64,000 nt of DNA. Origin: Rhabditophanes sp. KR3021. Taxonomy: Eukaryota > Nematoda > Chromadorea > Rhabditida > Alloionematidae. The stretch is taken from positions 3,720,001 to 3,784,000 of the forward strand of contig CAUJLY010000001.1 of the NCBI GenBank assembly GCA_963281155.1, given 5' to 3'. The notes under the pieces are model-generated. The model did no database searches. It saw nothing but the letters and a program-made list of their open reading frames with translations, and was not told the origin of the DNA. The translations under genes and the position numbers were made by a program. How positions within the stretch are numbered: the first letter of the stretch is position 1; the number at the start of each line of letters is the position of its first letter. This document shows, one piece after another, positions 22,201 through 32,018 of this stretch.

Positions 22201-24216
22201 TATTTATATTTTGACGGCATAATTAATGGCAAAGGCAGAACTCTCGTAAAAAAAGAAAACAAAGTTGAGTTAACAAAACAGCTGGGTAAAATGAAATCAG
22301 ACTTGATGTCTTGATAGTCCAGATGATTTGCATGAACCATCTGCTTTCTCCTTAAATTTAAGATAAATGATCATTATTACAAACGGGATTATTTTTAACC
22401 TAATAAGCTTAAGTGTAATAAATTTTCAAACAAAAGCAATGTTCTTTGGTTATAGCCGGTATTTGTATGTGTTAAAGCAATATTAATAATAAATCAAGAA
22501 AGAAAAACATTGTTTTTTATGCGATAGGGAAACGTCATAATGTTGTCCTTATCACTTGTATTCTAAAAAATTGGAAGGTTATGGTTGAAAAGTATAGTCA
22601 AATTATATTGTTATTTATTTATTACTTAAATATAGAAGTATACAAACTATTGCCATTAAGACATACGGAGCCTCATCAAAATAGATCACTTTATTGATGT
22701 GTATTCTCAATCGCACGTAAAGAAACATTTTGAAAACGACAAAAGATTGAGAGAGAGGTGAAACAACTATAAAAGTGACAAAAAATATTAAGTATGCAAA
22801 CAAAATTGAAAGAAACCTTTTTTGCTTTGTTTATAAATTGAAATTTAATTTTACGAAAAGCTGAACAACAGCCAATAACTTTATTTTTCTTTATATACAA
22901 ATACACATTTCCTAAACAATCAACAAAACACCATATTAGAACTGTTATTTAAACGAACCGGTTCCTTTTGACAAAATTGTTTATAATAAGAGGAAATGAG
23001 TATATACCTTTGTCGAAGATACTCTTTTATTGTGTCACAGCTACCAAAATATGAATCAACACAAAAATTCGTACCGAACAAAAGATGTTTTGGGTAGTTT
23101 TATGCAATCGTGCACATTTTTAATTAAAGATATACAAAAAAGACCATAACACTTAATATTTATCATTGAACTGAAATTATAAAACTTTATTGCAGCTCAA
23201 CTTAAATTACAATGCAGGACATTTTATCCAATGTGCTTGATTTGTCACATAATTACGTCATATCATATTCGTAATCAAAATATTCAAATGCACCTTTATT
23301 TTTATATGATATACACATGCATAAATATATTCATATATGTGTTTAATGTTTATCTAATGACAAATATTGTGTTGTCTTGGGTAAGGATCATTTTAATATT
23401 TACAGTTAACCATTTGTTTATTAAAAGCACACATAAACATAAAAGCCTTACTTTTAAGTAACATTTTAATCCAAGTGTCCATTTCAAGTGGTATCAGATT
23501 AATTGAAAATTTCCAAATATAACTGGCACCCAAATGAGTTAAGGGAATAATTTAAAATTTAATGTGCCATAAACATTGACTCTTTCTTTGATTCAAAGCC
23601 TTGTATTGCATTAAAAGGAAAGTCAAAATTGTAACAACCAATATTTCATACATATTTCACTTACTTTGATGAATGGTATGATTTGGCTTGATGGTAATGA
23701 CAAAGCTCGAAAAATTAGTCATAAATTTTACCACAATATGCACTTGTTTTCATATAACACAAAGAAATACAAATTCACAAAAACAATGAACTAAATTCTC
23801 AAAAACAAATGTCTATCTTCACAAGCTCAATTAAAAAAGTTTATCAACAAGGGAAATTTGGTATTATCGTTCATCAAACTTCAAAATGTTCTATTTTATT
23901 ATAAGGGATATTGGCATCGCCTAGTATCAACAATATCATCAAAACTTCCAATCTACCCATATGGACATATCATAAGCCAAAAAAATTGACTTTTCCATGG
24001 TTAAAAAAGATGTAGTCTACGATAATGCATCATAAAATATGAGAATGGAAAATATAAAAGATTGATATGATTATGACACTTAAGAGAAAGTAGCGTTGTG
24101 AATATTCAAACAAATCGTTTTTTGTAAATTAGGTTGTTTTTAAAGCCTGGACCAAAGTCTTTTAGAATTATTATTTCATTTACATTTCTCTTCTCATTTC
24201 GTTTCTAGCCTTAAAA
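19201..24216. other. 5-kb gene-poor region
   Basis: Between the divergent 5' ends of the IBR gene and the CAP gene. Open frames here are short, AT-rich and without family character. No tRNA, satellite or transposon ends were recognised. It probably contains upstream regulatory DNA and 5' untranslated exons that cannot be placed from sequence alone. Confidence 0.45.
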
Positions 24217-24803
24217 ATGAATGCGGAAGAGTTGGATCATGTTAGGGTTTTACTATTAAACCGTTCAAATGAATACAGAGCTATGCATGGTGTTGTCAAT
24301 TTAACTATGGACGACAAATTGAATGAGTAACTTGCCTTTCTTTTGTAATTTAAAACTATTTTTAAAGCTATGCACAAATAAATGCAGAAAAGTTGTTGAA
24401 GATTGGAAAACTTGTACATGATGATGATTCAAAGTATGGTGAAAATTTGGCTATGTTATATGCTCCTAATTGTAAGCTACTCAAAGTCTACTTCATTAAA
24501 ATTCAATTAATATAAATTTAGATGTCCAAGCTGTTAAGATGTGGTATGAAGAAGTCGATTACTACGATTATAATTCTGATACTCCAAACATGAAATGTCT
24601 TCATTTTACTCAAGTAAGTCACTAAAAAGCCATTCGTATACTATAAAAGGTATTTTTAGCTGGTTTGGAAGGAAACAATTTTATGTGGCTTCGGGATAGC
24701 TAAGAATTTAAAAACAAGACAAACAATCATAGTTGCTTTGTATGAGAAGCCGGGTAATGTATTAGGTTTCTTCAAGGACAATGTATTTCCCGCAAAATTC
24801 TAA
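24217..24803 (+). CDS. CAP-superfamily protein of the GAPR-1 (GLIPR2) type
   Basis: Four exons, 24217-24326, 24368-24471, 24522-24613 and 24660-24803, with introns of 41-50 bases, give 149 residues against 154 for human GAPR-1. The whole protein is one CAP domain. The four cavity residues are all present: His54, Glu62 (YGENLAM), Glu81 or Glu82 (MWYEEV) and His99 (CLHFTQLVW). The C-terminal GNVLGFFKDNVFPAKF is the hallmark of the non-secreted GAPR-1 branch. There is no signal peptide, so it should be intracellular; the family associates with Golgi membranes. Human GAPR-1 is myristoylated on Gly2, but this protein starts MNAEELD, so that anchor is absent. A poly(A) signal is at 24873-24878. Confidence 0.9.
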
Positions 24804-24907
24804 AATTTGTATAAGTAAGAGAAATTATGTATAAATGAGATTTTATATTAAAACTTGTGCATGTTTTAAACAAATAAAAATATTATTATGTTATCAACAA
24901 GTGTCAT

Positions 24908-25504
24908 TTAAAAAAATAAAGCAATTCCTAATGTAACAATTAGCATAACAATTGAAATTGATAACTTTTCTTGTCCGTTTTTATAATCGGTCTTTTTTGG
25001 GGCAACCGTAGGAGTTGTTTCTTCAGTTAATTCTTTGTCGTCCTCAGTACTACTATTGTGATGGTGGGAATTTTCGGTGGTGTTGGGTTTGAAAATATTT
25101 TTATCAAGAGAATCCTTTAAACGGTCGGCAAACTCGTTTATGTTACTTTTGACATTTTCTTTCCTTTCGTCAAGTGAATCCTTTACATTGTCGCCTTCAG
25201 TTTTCTCACCAAGATTATCTATTTTCTCGCTAACGGTGTCGTTTAAATTAATGGCACGATTTTGTGCTTCCTCTGGAAAACCCTTAATTTTTTCCTCCTC
25301 GTCGATTTGCGCCATCTTAGATGTGGAGTTGATGAGTTTGTCACCATTGTCATTAGGTTCAGATCCTTCTTTAGCATTTTTATCCATCAAATCAGTATCT
25401 CTAATTTCTCTTGCACTATGTGCTAAAGAGTCTCTAATAGGGTCAGCAATGCAAGCAACAATTGCTAGTAGTCCAATAAAAATAATAAAATTCGTTCTAG
25501 TCAT
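24908..25504 (-). CDS. Secreted, probably GPI-anchored Glu/Lys/Asn-rich protein
   Basis: A single-exon frame. The ATG at 25525 is possible, but the Met at 25504 gives the better signal peptide (MTRTNFIIFIGLLAIVACIA) and fits a TATATTAAGGA box 46-56 bases upstream; this yields 198 residues. The mature region is disordered and charged with predicted helices (VKDSLDERKENVKSNINEF), sequons (NSTS, NDTV, NTTE, NSST) and a Thr/Pro stretch. The last 18 residues are hydrophobic (LSISIVMLIVTLGIALFF) with no following charge, as in GPI-attachment signals. It has no Cys after the leader. Not a known family. Confidence 0.65.
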   Translation of the reverse strand: MTRTNFIIFIGLLAIVACIADPIRDSLAHSAREIRDTDLMDKNAKEGSEPNDNGDKLINSTSKMAQIDEEEKIKGFPEEAQNRAINLNDTVSEKIDNLGEKTEGDNVKDSLDERKENVKSNINEFADRLKDSLDKNIFKPNTTENSHHHNSSTEDDKELTEETTPTVAPKKTDYKNGQEKLSISIVMLIVTLGIALFF

Positions 25505-25525
25505 TATCAATAAAACTAATTGCAT

Positions 25526-25962
25526 TAATGATTATAGAGAAAGAGCCAATCCTTAATATACCTTTGAAACTAGATCTCCATGTTTTGATTGTTCAGCCCT
25601 TTCCGTCAACATATTATCAAACACCATTTAATTTGCCTAATAACAAACAAGGTCTATTTTTATTTACGTGACTAAAATTAAAATAGAAATGAATTTTGAC
25701 TTATTATATGGTGACATTCATACATATGACAAATCAGTGTTAGCGAACATCCATACTTTCGGGTGATTGAAGGTCATGGAAAGCATCTTGGATTTTTGTT
25801 GAAATTATAGATGTCAGTTGTTTTGCTCAAATAGAAAGCAATAACATTTGCAAGAACTATGATGTGTAAAAAATATTTATAGTTTATCAAACAAAGTATG
25901 AAAATTTATTAGAAATGATCTTTGACAAATTAGTTTAAATGATGGTAGACTTTCATTTCGAA
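25526..25962. other. Short intergenic region between two tandem secreted-protein genes
   Basis: About 440 bases holding the promoter of the 24.9-kb gene (box at 25550-25560) and the 3' flank of the 26-kb gene. Nothing else seen. Confidence 0.4.
25550..25560 (-). promoter_or_regulatory. TATA-like box TATATTAAGGA
   Basis: Exact 11-base match on the minus strand to the box at 26715-26725 before the neighbouring secreted-protein gene. Confidence 0.5.
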
Positions 25963-26676
25963 TTATTTAGTGTTGTTATAATTTTTCAATGTAGATTCCA
26001 TATATTGCATTCTAGTTAAATTGTCTTGATTTGTGGATGTATCATTATCAGGAACCTTTACAATAAAAACTTTGACTTCAATATTAAATTTGAGACGACC
26101 GTTGAAAGGATCATCCATAACGAAGGATTTCTTATCCTTATCGTTCCCGCTTTGCTGACTTTGATCTTTAGCCTTTGGGGAATACAATTCATTTTTAAGA
26201 TATAAATCAACCTTTTGCTTTGGCAAATTAGCAATTAGTGGGGATTTGTCATCAAAAGGAGAATCGAGTAAGGAAGTAGCATTCCTTTTAACGGAATCAC
26301 TTTTGTTGCGTGCTTCCACATCTATTGGTTCTTCGATAACTTTTGAATGTTCGTCAGACGATGTTTCATTAACACTTTCTTTATTTGAAAGCTGTTCTGT
26401 TGTAGAGTGAGTCGAAGGAAGGTCATCTTGATTGCGTGTGTCATCATCTGATTTAGGGGAAAATTTATTTTGTATTTCGTCTAAGTCTTTGGTTGCCAAA
26501 ACAGCATCAAATTCAGGTACCTTTTCAGGTGTATTAATATCATCCATTATAGGAGATGTTTGATCGACCATGGCACCTCTTTTAGCCAAGATTCTATCAT
26601 GAATATTGGCATAATATCCATGGATACCAATAAAGAAAATGAAGGTAAAAATCAGGAATATTTTAAAACTCAACAT
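25963..26676 (-). CDS. Secreted Asp/Ser-rich protein, unrecognised
   Basis: A single-exon frame of 237 residues from the ATG at 26676. The signal peptide is MLSFKIFLIFTFIFFIGIHG. The chain is acidic and disordered through about residue 150, with sequons (NETS, NKSD, NATS). It ends with a more ordered stretch of about 50 residues (RLKFNIEVKVFIVKVPDNDT) predicted to form beta strands. There is no Cys and no C-terminal anchor. A RILAKRGA sequence shortly after the leader could be a proprotein cleavage site. It lies in tandem with the 24.9-kb secreted gene and shares its TATA-like 11-mer, so co-expression is likely. No clear sequence relation between the two proteins was seen. Confidence 0.65.
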   Translation of the reverse strand: MLSFKIFLIFTFIFFIGIHGYYANIHDRILAKRGAMVDQTSPIMDDINTPEKVPEFDAVLATKDLDEIQNKFSPKSDDDTRNQDDLPSTHSTTEQLSNKESVNETSSDEHSKVIEEPIDVEARNKSDSVKRNATSLLDSPFDDKSPLIANLPKQKVDLYLKNELYSPKAKDQSQQSGNDKDKKSFVMDDPFNGRLKFNIEVKVFIVKVPDNDTSTNQDNLTRMQYMESTLKNYNNTK

Positions 26677-26714
26677 AATAAGGTTTGATTAGAATAACAG
26701 CTAACTATCAATAC

Positions 26715-26725
26715 TCCTTAATATA
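26715..26725 (-). promoter_or_regulatory. TATA-like box TATATTAAGGA
   Basis: 39-49 bases before the ATG at 26676, implying a leader of roughly 10-20 bases. Identical 11-mer to 25550-25560. Confidence 0.5.
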
Positions 26726-26932
26726 TGCACCGGTAAAAAACTTGAAATTAATTTACAACAAAATGATAAGCAAGTTTTTGTACTTTTATTTGACAAACAA
26801 AAAATACATGTAAACCACAAAAATTTTATTTGTAAAGAGAAAGTAATTATTTAAAAACAATTATGCAAATGAACAACTATTTTTACCACCATATACTTAT
26901 TGCACTACTGTAGCCGATCATTTGTAATGTTC

Positions 26933-27661
26933 TTAGAGATATGGCGGATCCAAAGTTTTTTCGAGATCAGTAGTTTCAAGCTTTTCGTGTTCAGGAATGC
27001 AATCAGAAATATTCGAAGAACCGTCCAATCCTAGAAGCATTTCCTTTGCTCCTAGTGATCCGACGCTTGATGTAGAGGGAGTATTTTGCTGGATCTTTTC
27101 TATCAATACATTCTGTTGATACCTTGTTCTTTGTAATTCACTGAGCAATCCATCATTCTTCCATAACAAATCATGAATCTGTTTTCTCAACTTTTCATTG
27201 TCCCGTTCCATTTCTAATTCTCTTAATTCAATTCGGTCAATTCTGTATTGCATGCTCTTACACAACTCACGGTTCCTTTTTTCTTTGTGTTTGCTTCTGT
27301 AGAGAGCTTCCCGTAACTTGTTGATTTCATCTTCAGCCAAAAGGTTGTTTTCTTCTTCTAATTCATCATTCAGATCTTGTTGTGACATGTTCAGTTGTTT
27401 TTCGTAGTCATTGAATCGACCAAACCTTTTACGATTAGGAATAAAATTTTGCTCGTGATCAAAATCATTTTCAATGTTTTGGCGATGCCTTGACTTATTA
27501 GCAAAAGTGTCCCCATTAAACGATTTTGATCCAAAAGAAACACCCTTCTTTGCTGGCTTGTTAGTGTTGTATGCGGCTGTATCATTAACGGCAACAGTTT
27601 CATTTAATTTATTGGCATTATTCTTCTTGTTTCTGAATAGTTTATTATAAAGAGAAGTCAT
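26933..27661 (-). CDS. Coiled-coil protein, unrecognised
   Basis: A single-exon frame of 242 residues from the ATG at 27661. The N-terminal 85 residues are basic and Asn-rich (YNKLFRNKKNNANKLN). Residues about 88-195 form a continuous coiled coil (LNDELEEENNLLAEDEINKL, RELCKSMQYRIDRIELRELE, NEKLRKQIHDLLWKNDGLL). A Ser-rich tail follows, ending DPPYL, which resembles a short linear motif. There is no signal peptide, so the protein is cytoplasmic or nuclear. The design suits a scaffold or centrosomal protein, but no family was recognised. Confidence 0.65.
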   Translation of the reverse strand: MTSLYNKLFRNKKNNANKLNETVAVNDTAAYNTNKPAKKGVSFGSKSFNGDTFANKSRHRQNIENDFDHEQNFIPNRKRFGRFNDYEKQLNMSQQDLNDELEEENNLLAEDEINKLREALYRSKHKEKRNRELCKSMQYRIDRIELRELEMERDNEKLRKQIHDLLWKNDGLLSELQRTRYQQNVLIEKIQQNTPSTSSVGSLGAKEMLLGLDGSSNISDCIPEHEKLETTDLEKTLDPPYL

Positions 27662-28674
27662 TATTAATTATTAATAAGGGTAAATATAATTTGTTCCAGG
27701 TTTAGGTTGAAGAACTAAATAACAAAAGTTAGATTAGTAAATGAACAAACGTAAGCAAATATTGCATGTTGATAGTATTAAAAAGTTATAAATACACCCT
27801 ATATTGCAAACCACACATAAAATGTCATTTTGTCAAAGGAATCGAAATGCCCGGCTTTTTAAAAGTAATCGTGTTTTATATGAACATGAGCATATGCCGA
27901 GTATTTCAAGCAATCTCGACTTTAATTAAAAGCGGCTTTAATACTCAAACACGGAAACTTTGGAAAAAATAAATCAAACTTAATTCTTTTACAAAAATTG
28001 GTGATACAAACTCAATTAAATATTCTCATTATCGTAAAATCAAATGATGGAGTCTTTTTAAGCTAATGTTAATACTCATCTACAACTCGATGTCATTTAT
28101 AATCATCAAACAAACACTGTAACTATCAGAAAGACTTAAACATATTATATCATATCATGGAATACAATAATAATTGAAACGCTCCTTAAAATTCAAAGCA
28201 ACTTGTCACAAAATAAGGTGAAAATTGTATAGTGAACATTTACTTGTAACTTATCATATTTTGTCATCTTATTAATTGAATGTCATACAAATAATGACGG
28301 GCTTAATCAATATAAAACAAATGAAAAATATTACAAAATAGCTGTTATGGCAATCAGGACTGGCTCATTCAGATCTTGATTAGTTTAATTAAGTAAATTA
28401 TAGATATGTAGACTACGTAAAATAAAGCTAATTAAAACAATTAATAAAGGACAGTTTATAAAATAAGGTTTGACTCTAGATTATCTAATAAGCCATTCAA
28501 GAACTTTAGTACTTTGATGCTAGTTTATCGCTTAGCTAAAGACACTCTTTTCCATAAACCATCTTGAACGGAAAAACAAGATGCGGCATTTTGCATTATT
28601 GCTCATCGTCACTAAAACGTACTGTTTTACCACAAAATTTAGCTTATTATTTATTTGGTAGGATAGTTGCCAAT
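27662..28674. other. Intergenic, divergent promoters
   Basis: About 1 kb between the coiled-coil gene (-) and NDC80 (+). A small plus frame at 27766-27972 has no coding character. The sequence TTATTTGGTAG just before 28665 could be a splice acceptor for a 5' untranslated exon of NDC80. Confidence 0.4.
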
Positions 28675-30434
28675 ATGCAACCAACAAGGCCTTCTATTAC
28701 AGGACGTCAGTCTATCACCGGAAGAACTTCCATCATGGGAGGACGGCCATCCCTTGCCAGAAAGTAATATTTTCTTTATGATAACAGAATGTTTATTATT
28801 GTTTCAGTTCCATGACGGCTCAAAGAGTAGCTCAACAAGCTAATCCAGTAGTAAGATCCAGATCCAAGAATGGGCCTACTAGAGATGAAACCGAACTTAA
28901 TTGGAAGATTATTGTTGACTTCATAACAGAACAGGAACTGATAGGAGATGTCGACATTGCTAACAAGAAGTTCCATTTATGCACTCCTTCCAACTTTTTG
29001 GACTACCTTCAAATTATTGCATTGCATTTTGACGATCAGTATGAAGCATCCGATCTCCAAAAAGACGCTACATTTTGGCTGAATTGCTTTGGGTATCCTG
29101 AGACTATGAATGATAGCATGTTTCAAATAAATGCACAAACATGCAAGTACATTATCCAGGCATTTGCGTGGTTGATTCAAGTGTACCTAAGTACTTGTGA
29201 ATGTTCCGTAGTTGAAATGGAAGAACAGATGGAATCAAAAGCATATGACGTAGAGGGCTGGTTTCGCATGCTACGTCAGGTTTTAGAAAATTTCGACTGT
29301 GCTGGAGTTGCGGAAATCTTATCGGAGCATTATCATTATGAGCTTGAGGAGTACATGGAAAACTACAGAGCTAGTATGCGTTTTTCTGGCAATATTGACG
29401 AATTGAAGGAAGAAAGGGAAAAACTTGCCAAGAAAGCAAAGGAGTTTGAAAAGATCTTGGGGTTGATTGAAAAGAAGAAGCATGATAAGGAGTTAGCTAC
29501 CTCTGATTTGGATAGTCTTATTGCATTTCAAGCAAAACTTAATGAGAATATCAGAAGTCTTCAAGAATGCATTGAAACTAAGTCTGATTTGTGCAATAAG
29601 AAAAAAGTTGAATTGGATGATTTGAACAAAGAACAAGCTGAGACACGCGAGACGGTAACACAACAAGCCTTTAGCAAGTCTGAAGCTTTCGAATATCACC
29701 AATCCACAAGACAAATCCTGGATCGTGCTGAAGTAATTCGAAATGTTAACAATGACTTACGCATAGAAGAATTCAATTTGACACAAAAGGTTGTAGCTAA
29801 GGGAGTGGAAGTACAGTCTGCTGTCAGACTTTTTGTTGAAGAAATGAAGCAAGCAGCTATCAATGCTGAGTGTTCACTTGATTTCGGAAAAGTAGATGAA
29901 TCAGCACTCTTGCAGTTATGCTCTGGAGAGGGACAAGCCATTTCAGAGTTCGAAAAGTTTGTGAGTTATGGGATCGAGGCGATTAAAACAACATTGAATC
30001 AGAAAAATGACTTATTAGAAAAAATGATGGATCAAAAAGAAAGTGAGCTCAATATGAGAGTTGAAGAAAAGGAAGAACTTGAGAAAAAGTTGAATGACTT
30101 GGCTGAAAAGGCAGGAGTTGTAGCCGAAAGAGGATTAACTTCCGTTAATAAACTCAAAGGTATTTTGGGAACAAACATAGGAACCTCCTCGAACATTGAT
30201 GCATTAATTGCCAAATTGAAAAATGGAGAAAAAAGTTCTATGGCTGAAGAAGTAAATGAACTTGATTCAAAGGTCTCCAAGAAAGAGTTGGAGATTCAAC
30301 AATTACGTTCTAAAACCATTAAGACTTTGGAGAACAAGATGCTCAAAGATAAAACTAATTTGGAGAAATTGCAAAAGCAAATCACACAAATTAAATCCAT
30401 TTTAACGGATTCTAAAAATCGTCTAAACCATTAA
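28675..30434 (+). CDS. NDC80: Kinetochore protein NDC80/HEC1
   Basis: NDC80 is the microtubule-binding arm of the Ndc80 complex at the outer kinetochore. Exons are 28675-28763 and 28808-30434, with a 44-base intron, giving 571 residues. The start at 28675 is chosen because it opens the typical basic N-terminal tail. That tail carries four Arg-x-Ser-(Ile/Leu) sites (Ser7, 13, 19 and 26), each fitting the Aurora B consensus. Residues about 50-150 form a divergent calponin-homology domain: LNWKIIVDFIT, FLDYLQIIALHFD, WLNCFGYPETM and YIIQAFAWLIQVYL align with the family's RIFKELGYPF and LLAALVWLVELI. The remainder is a long coiled coil that should pair with NUF2. A poly(A) signal is at 30489-30494. 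Identification rests on tail, CH pattern, length and coiled coil together. Confidence 0.82.
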
Positions 30435-30536
30435 ATTAATCTCCTTTAAAACATCTTATGATTTATTATGTAATTTATTTTTAACTAAAATAAAATTATT
30501 TTGTTTTGAAAAACCATCTATTTTTGTATTGTAACA

Positions 30537-30674
30537 TCACATCCGAGCAACCACAATCTCCGCTTTTTTGCCTTTATCATTTTTCTTAGCTATTCTTAAT
30601 TCAAGAGAACATGGAATGACAAGAAATATCGCACATAAGCAGACTATAAATAACACTCGTAGTTGCTCATACAT
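30537..30674 (-). CDS. Possible small single-pass membrane protein
   Basis: A 45-residue frame from the ATG at 30674: MYEQLRVLFIVCLCAIFLV, one hydrophobic segment, then a short Lys-rich tail (RIAKKNDKGKKAEIVVARM). The same frame is open upstream to about 30746, where a TTAG acceptor-like site occurs, so this could also be the last exon of a longer gene. Hydrophobic core followed by basic residues is typical of a signal-anchor micropeptide. It lies about 100 bases downstream of NDC80 on the opposite strand. No family recognised, and a chance open frame cannot be excluded. Confidence 0.35.
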   Translation of the reverse strand: MYEQLRVLFIVCLCAIFLVIPCSLELRIAKKNDKGKKAEIVVARM

Positions 30675-31232
30675 TCTATTAATTGTCCCAAACCCAACAT
30701 ATTCAGGTATTTCAGAACTTGATTTGAAGACTCTAGTCACTAACAATAAATTTCTCTGAAGAGTCGTTGACTTGATATCTCACGGTGCTGCAAAATAGAG
30801 TAAATTAATGGTATACCTTTTTTAAAGAAGCAATGATATTTTTGGAACCGGGAAGATCAAATTAGTCGGTCTATATATGTTTCGCAAAAAAAATTAATGA
30901 GCTAGTTTTGTTCTGAGCACTCCAATTATACGACATATTCAGAAATTATAAGAGTAGCTGCCTTAAATGAAGGTGCCACTTTGCAAATTAGCATTTTAAA
31001 ACCTAATTTTTAGGTTTGTTATTATTTTAACACGATCGACATTGGAAGAAGATGACTACAAAGATTAACATAATACACAAGAGTCCAAGCAATTTATTTA
31101 ATATAAAAGATTGCAAAAATAGTGACTTAAGATAGGGCCAAGCAAATAAAATAAAACTATCCAAAAAATAAATGCATGATTCAAAAATATTTTAATATAA
31201 AGTTTATCTTAAGAAACATAGAGATCATACAT
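30675..31232. other. Intergenic, no gene seen
   Basis: About 560 AT-rich bases. Nothing recognised besides a possible upstream extension of the small membrane-protein frame. Confidence 0.35.
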
Positions 31233-32018
31233 TTACTTTTTGTTGCTTTTCATGAAGTTGGGAGTCTTGCCTTTCGAAGAGTTTGGAGTGACTGGAGTTC
31301 TGGCAGAATTGATTTTGGCGGGAGTGATTGGTTTGGCAGCTTCTTTCTTGGGGGTAATTGGAGTAGATTTGGTTGATCCAGCTAGAGTTGGCGCTTTAGC
31401 TGAGCCAGCTGGAGTAGTAACTGAAGGGGTAGGCGCTTTAGTTGGGGTCTTTGCAGATCCATCCTTTGGTGTTTCCGTCTTCTTACCAGGGGTCTTTCCA
31501 GAAGGAGTTTTGGCAGCAGCTACAGGAGTCTTAGGTGTGGTGGGTTTAGTACTTGCAACCGGAGTCTTGGCTTTCTTGGCATCAGCTTTTGGAGTAGCTG
31601 CCTTATCTCCAACGACCTTAGTTTTATTTTCTTTCCCAGCATCGTGTTCCTTTTGTCTTGATACACCCTTCTTGGCGACTTCCTCTTTCGGTTTTTCTTC
31701 CTCTTTAGGCTTCTCTTCTTCCTTTGGCTTTTCTTCCTCCTTAGGTTCCTCTTCTTCCTTTGGCTTCTCCTTTGACTTCTTTTCTTCCTGTTGAATTTCA
31801 GCAGGCTTGGGAGTTTCTGATTGGGCTGGTGTAGTAGCTTTGGCAAAAGCGGCTAGATTCGTGGGAAGAACATATCCACTAGTATCTTTCATTCCTCCAG
31901 CATATTGCTCCTCCCCATTTCCCTTACTTTCTGGGTCAACGAAACCATGTTCAATAGGGTTCTCTCCTTGATCTGCGTTCTCATTAGGGGCTCCAAGATA
32001 AGTACTGTTGGTTAGCAT
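31233..32018 (-). CDS. Lys/Pro/Glu/Thr-rich disordered protein with KPKEEE and TP-rich repeats
   Basis: A single-exon frame of 261 residues from the ATG at 32018. Residues 80-115 are four to five tandem copies of a hexamer (KPKEEE), nearly identical at the nucleotide level, so a recent expansion. Residues 120-250 are Ala/Lys/Pro-rich with many Thr-Pro sites (KTPVA, KTPSGKTPGK, KAPTPS), the composition of microtubule- or chromatin-binding tails and of proline-directed kinase substrates. There is no signal peptide, so the protein is probably intracellular. Its GC content is visibly higher than the neighbouring genes, which follows from the amino-acid composition. No folded domain. It resembles MAP/neurofilament-type tails by composition only. 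Confidence 0.6.
   Translation of the reverse strand: MLTNSTYLGAPNENADQGENPIEHGFVDPESKGNGEEQYAGGMKDTSGYVLPTNLAAFAKATTPAQSETPKPAEIQQEEKKSKEKPKEEEEPKEEEKPKEEEKPKEEEKPKEEVAKKGVSRQKEHDAGKENKTKVVGDKAATPKADAKKAKTPVASTKPTTPKTPVAAAKTPSGKTPGKKTETPKDGSAKTPTKAPTPSVTTPAGSAKAPTLAGSTKSTPITPKKEAAKPITPAKINSARTPVTPNSSKGKTPNFMKSNKK

Noticed and set aside
19201..24216. Several 60-76-codon frames in the gene-poor region
   Set aside because: Length and Phe/Tyr/Ile/Lys/Asn bias are what random AT-rich DNA gives; no splice-supported joins found.
31240..31794. 184-codon plus-strand open frame
   Set aside because: Antisense of the Lys/Pro/Glu repeat protein; the Gly/Val/Leu/Ser/Phe repeats mirror the opposite-strand repeat.
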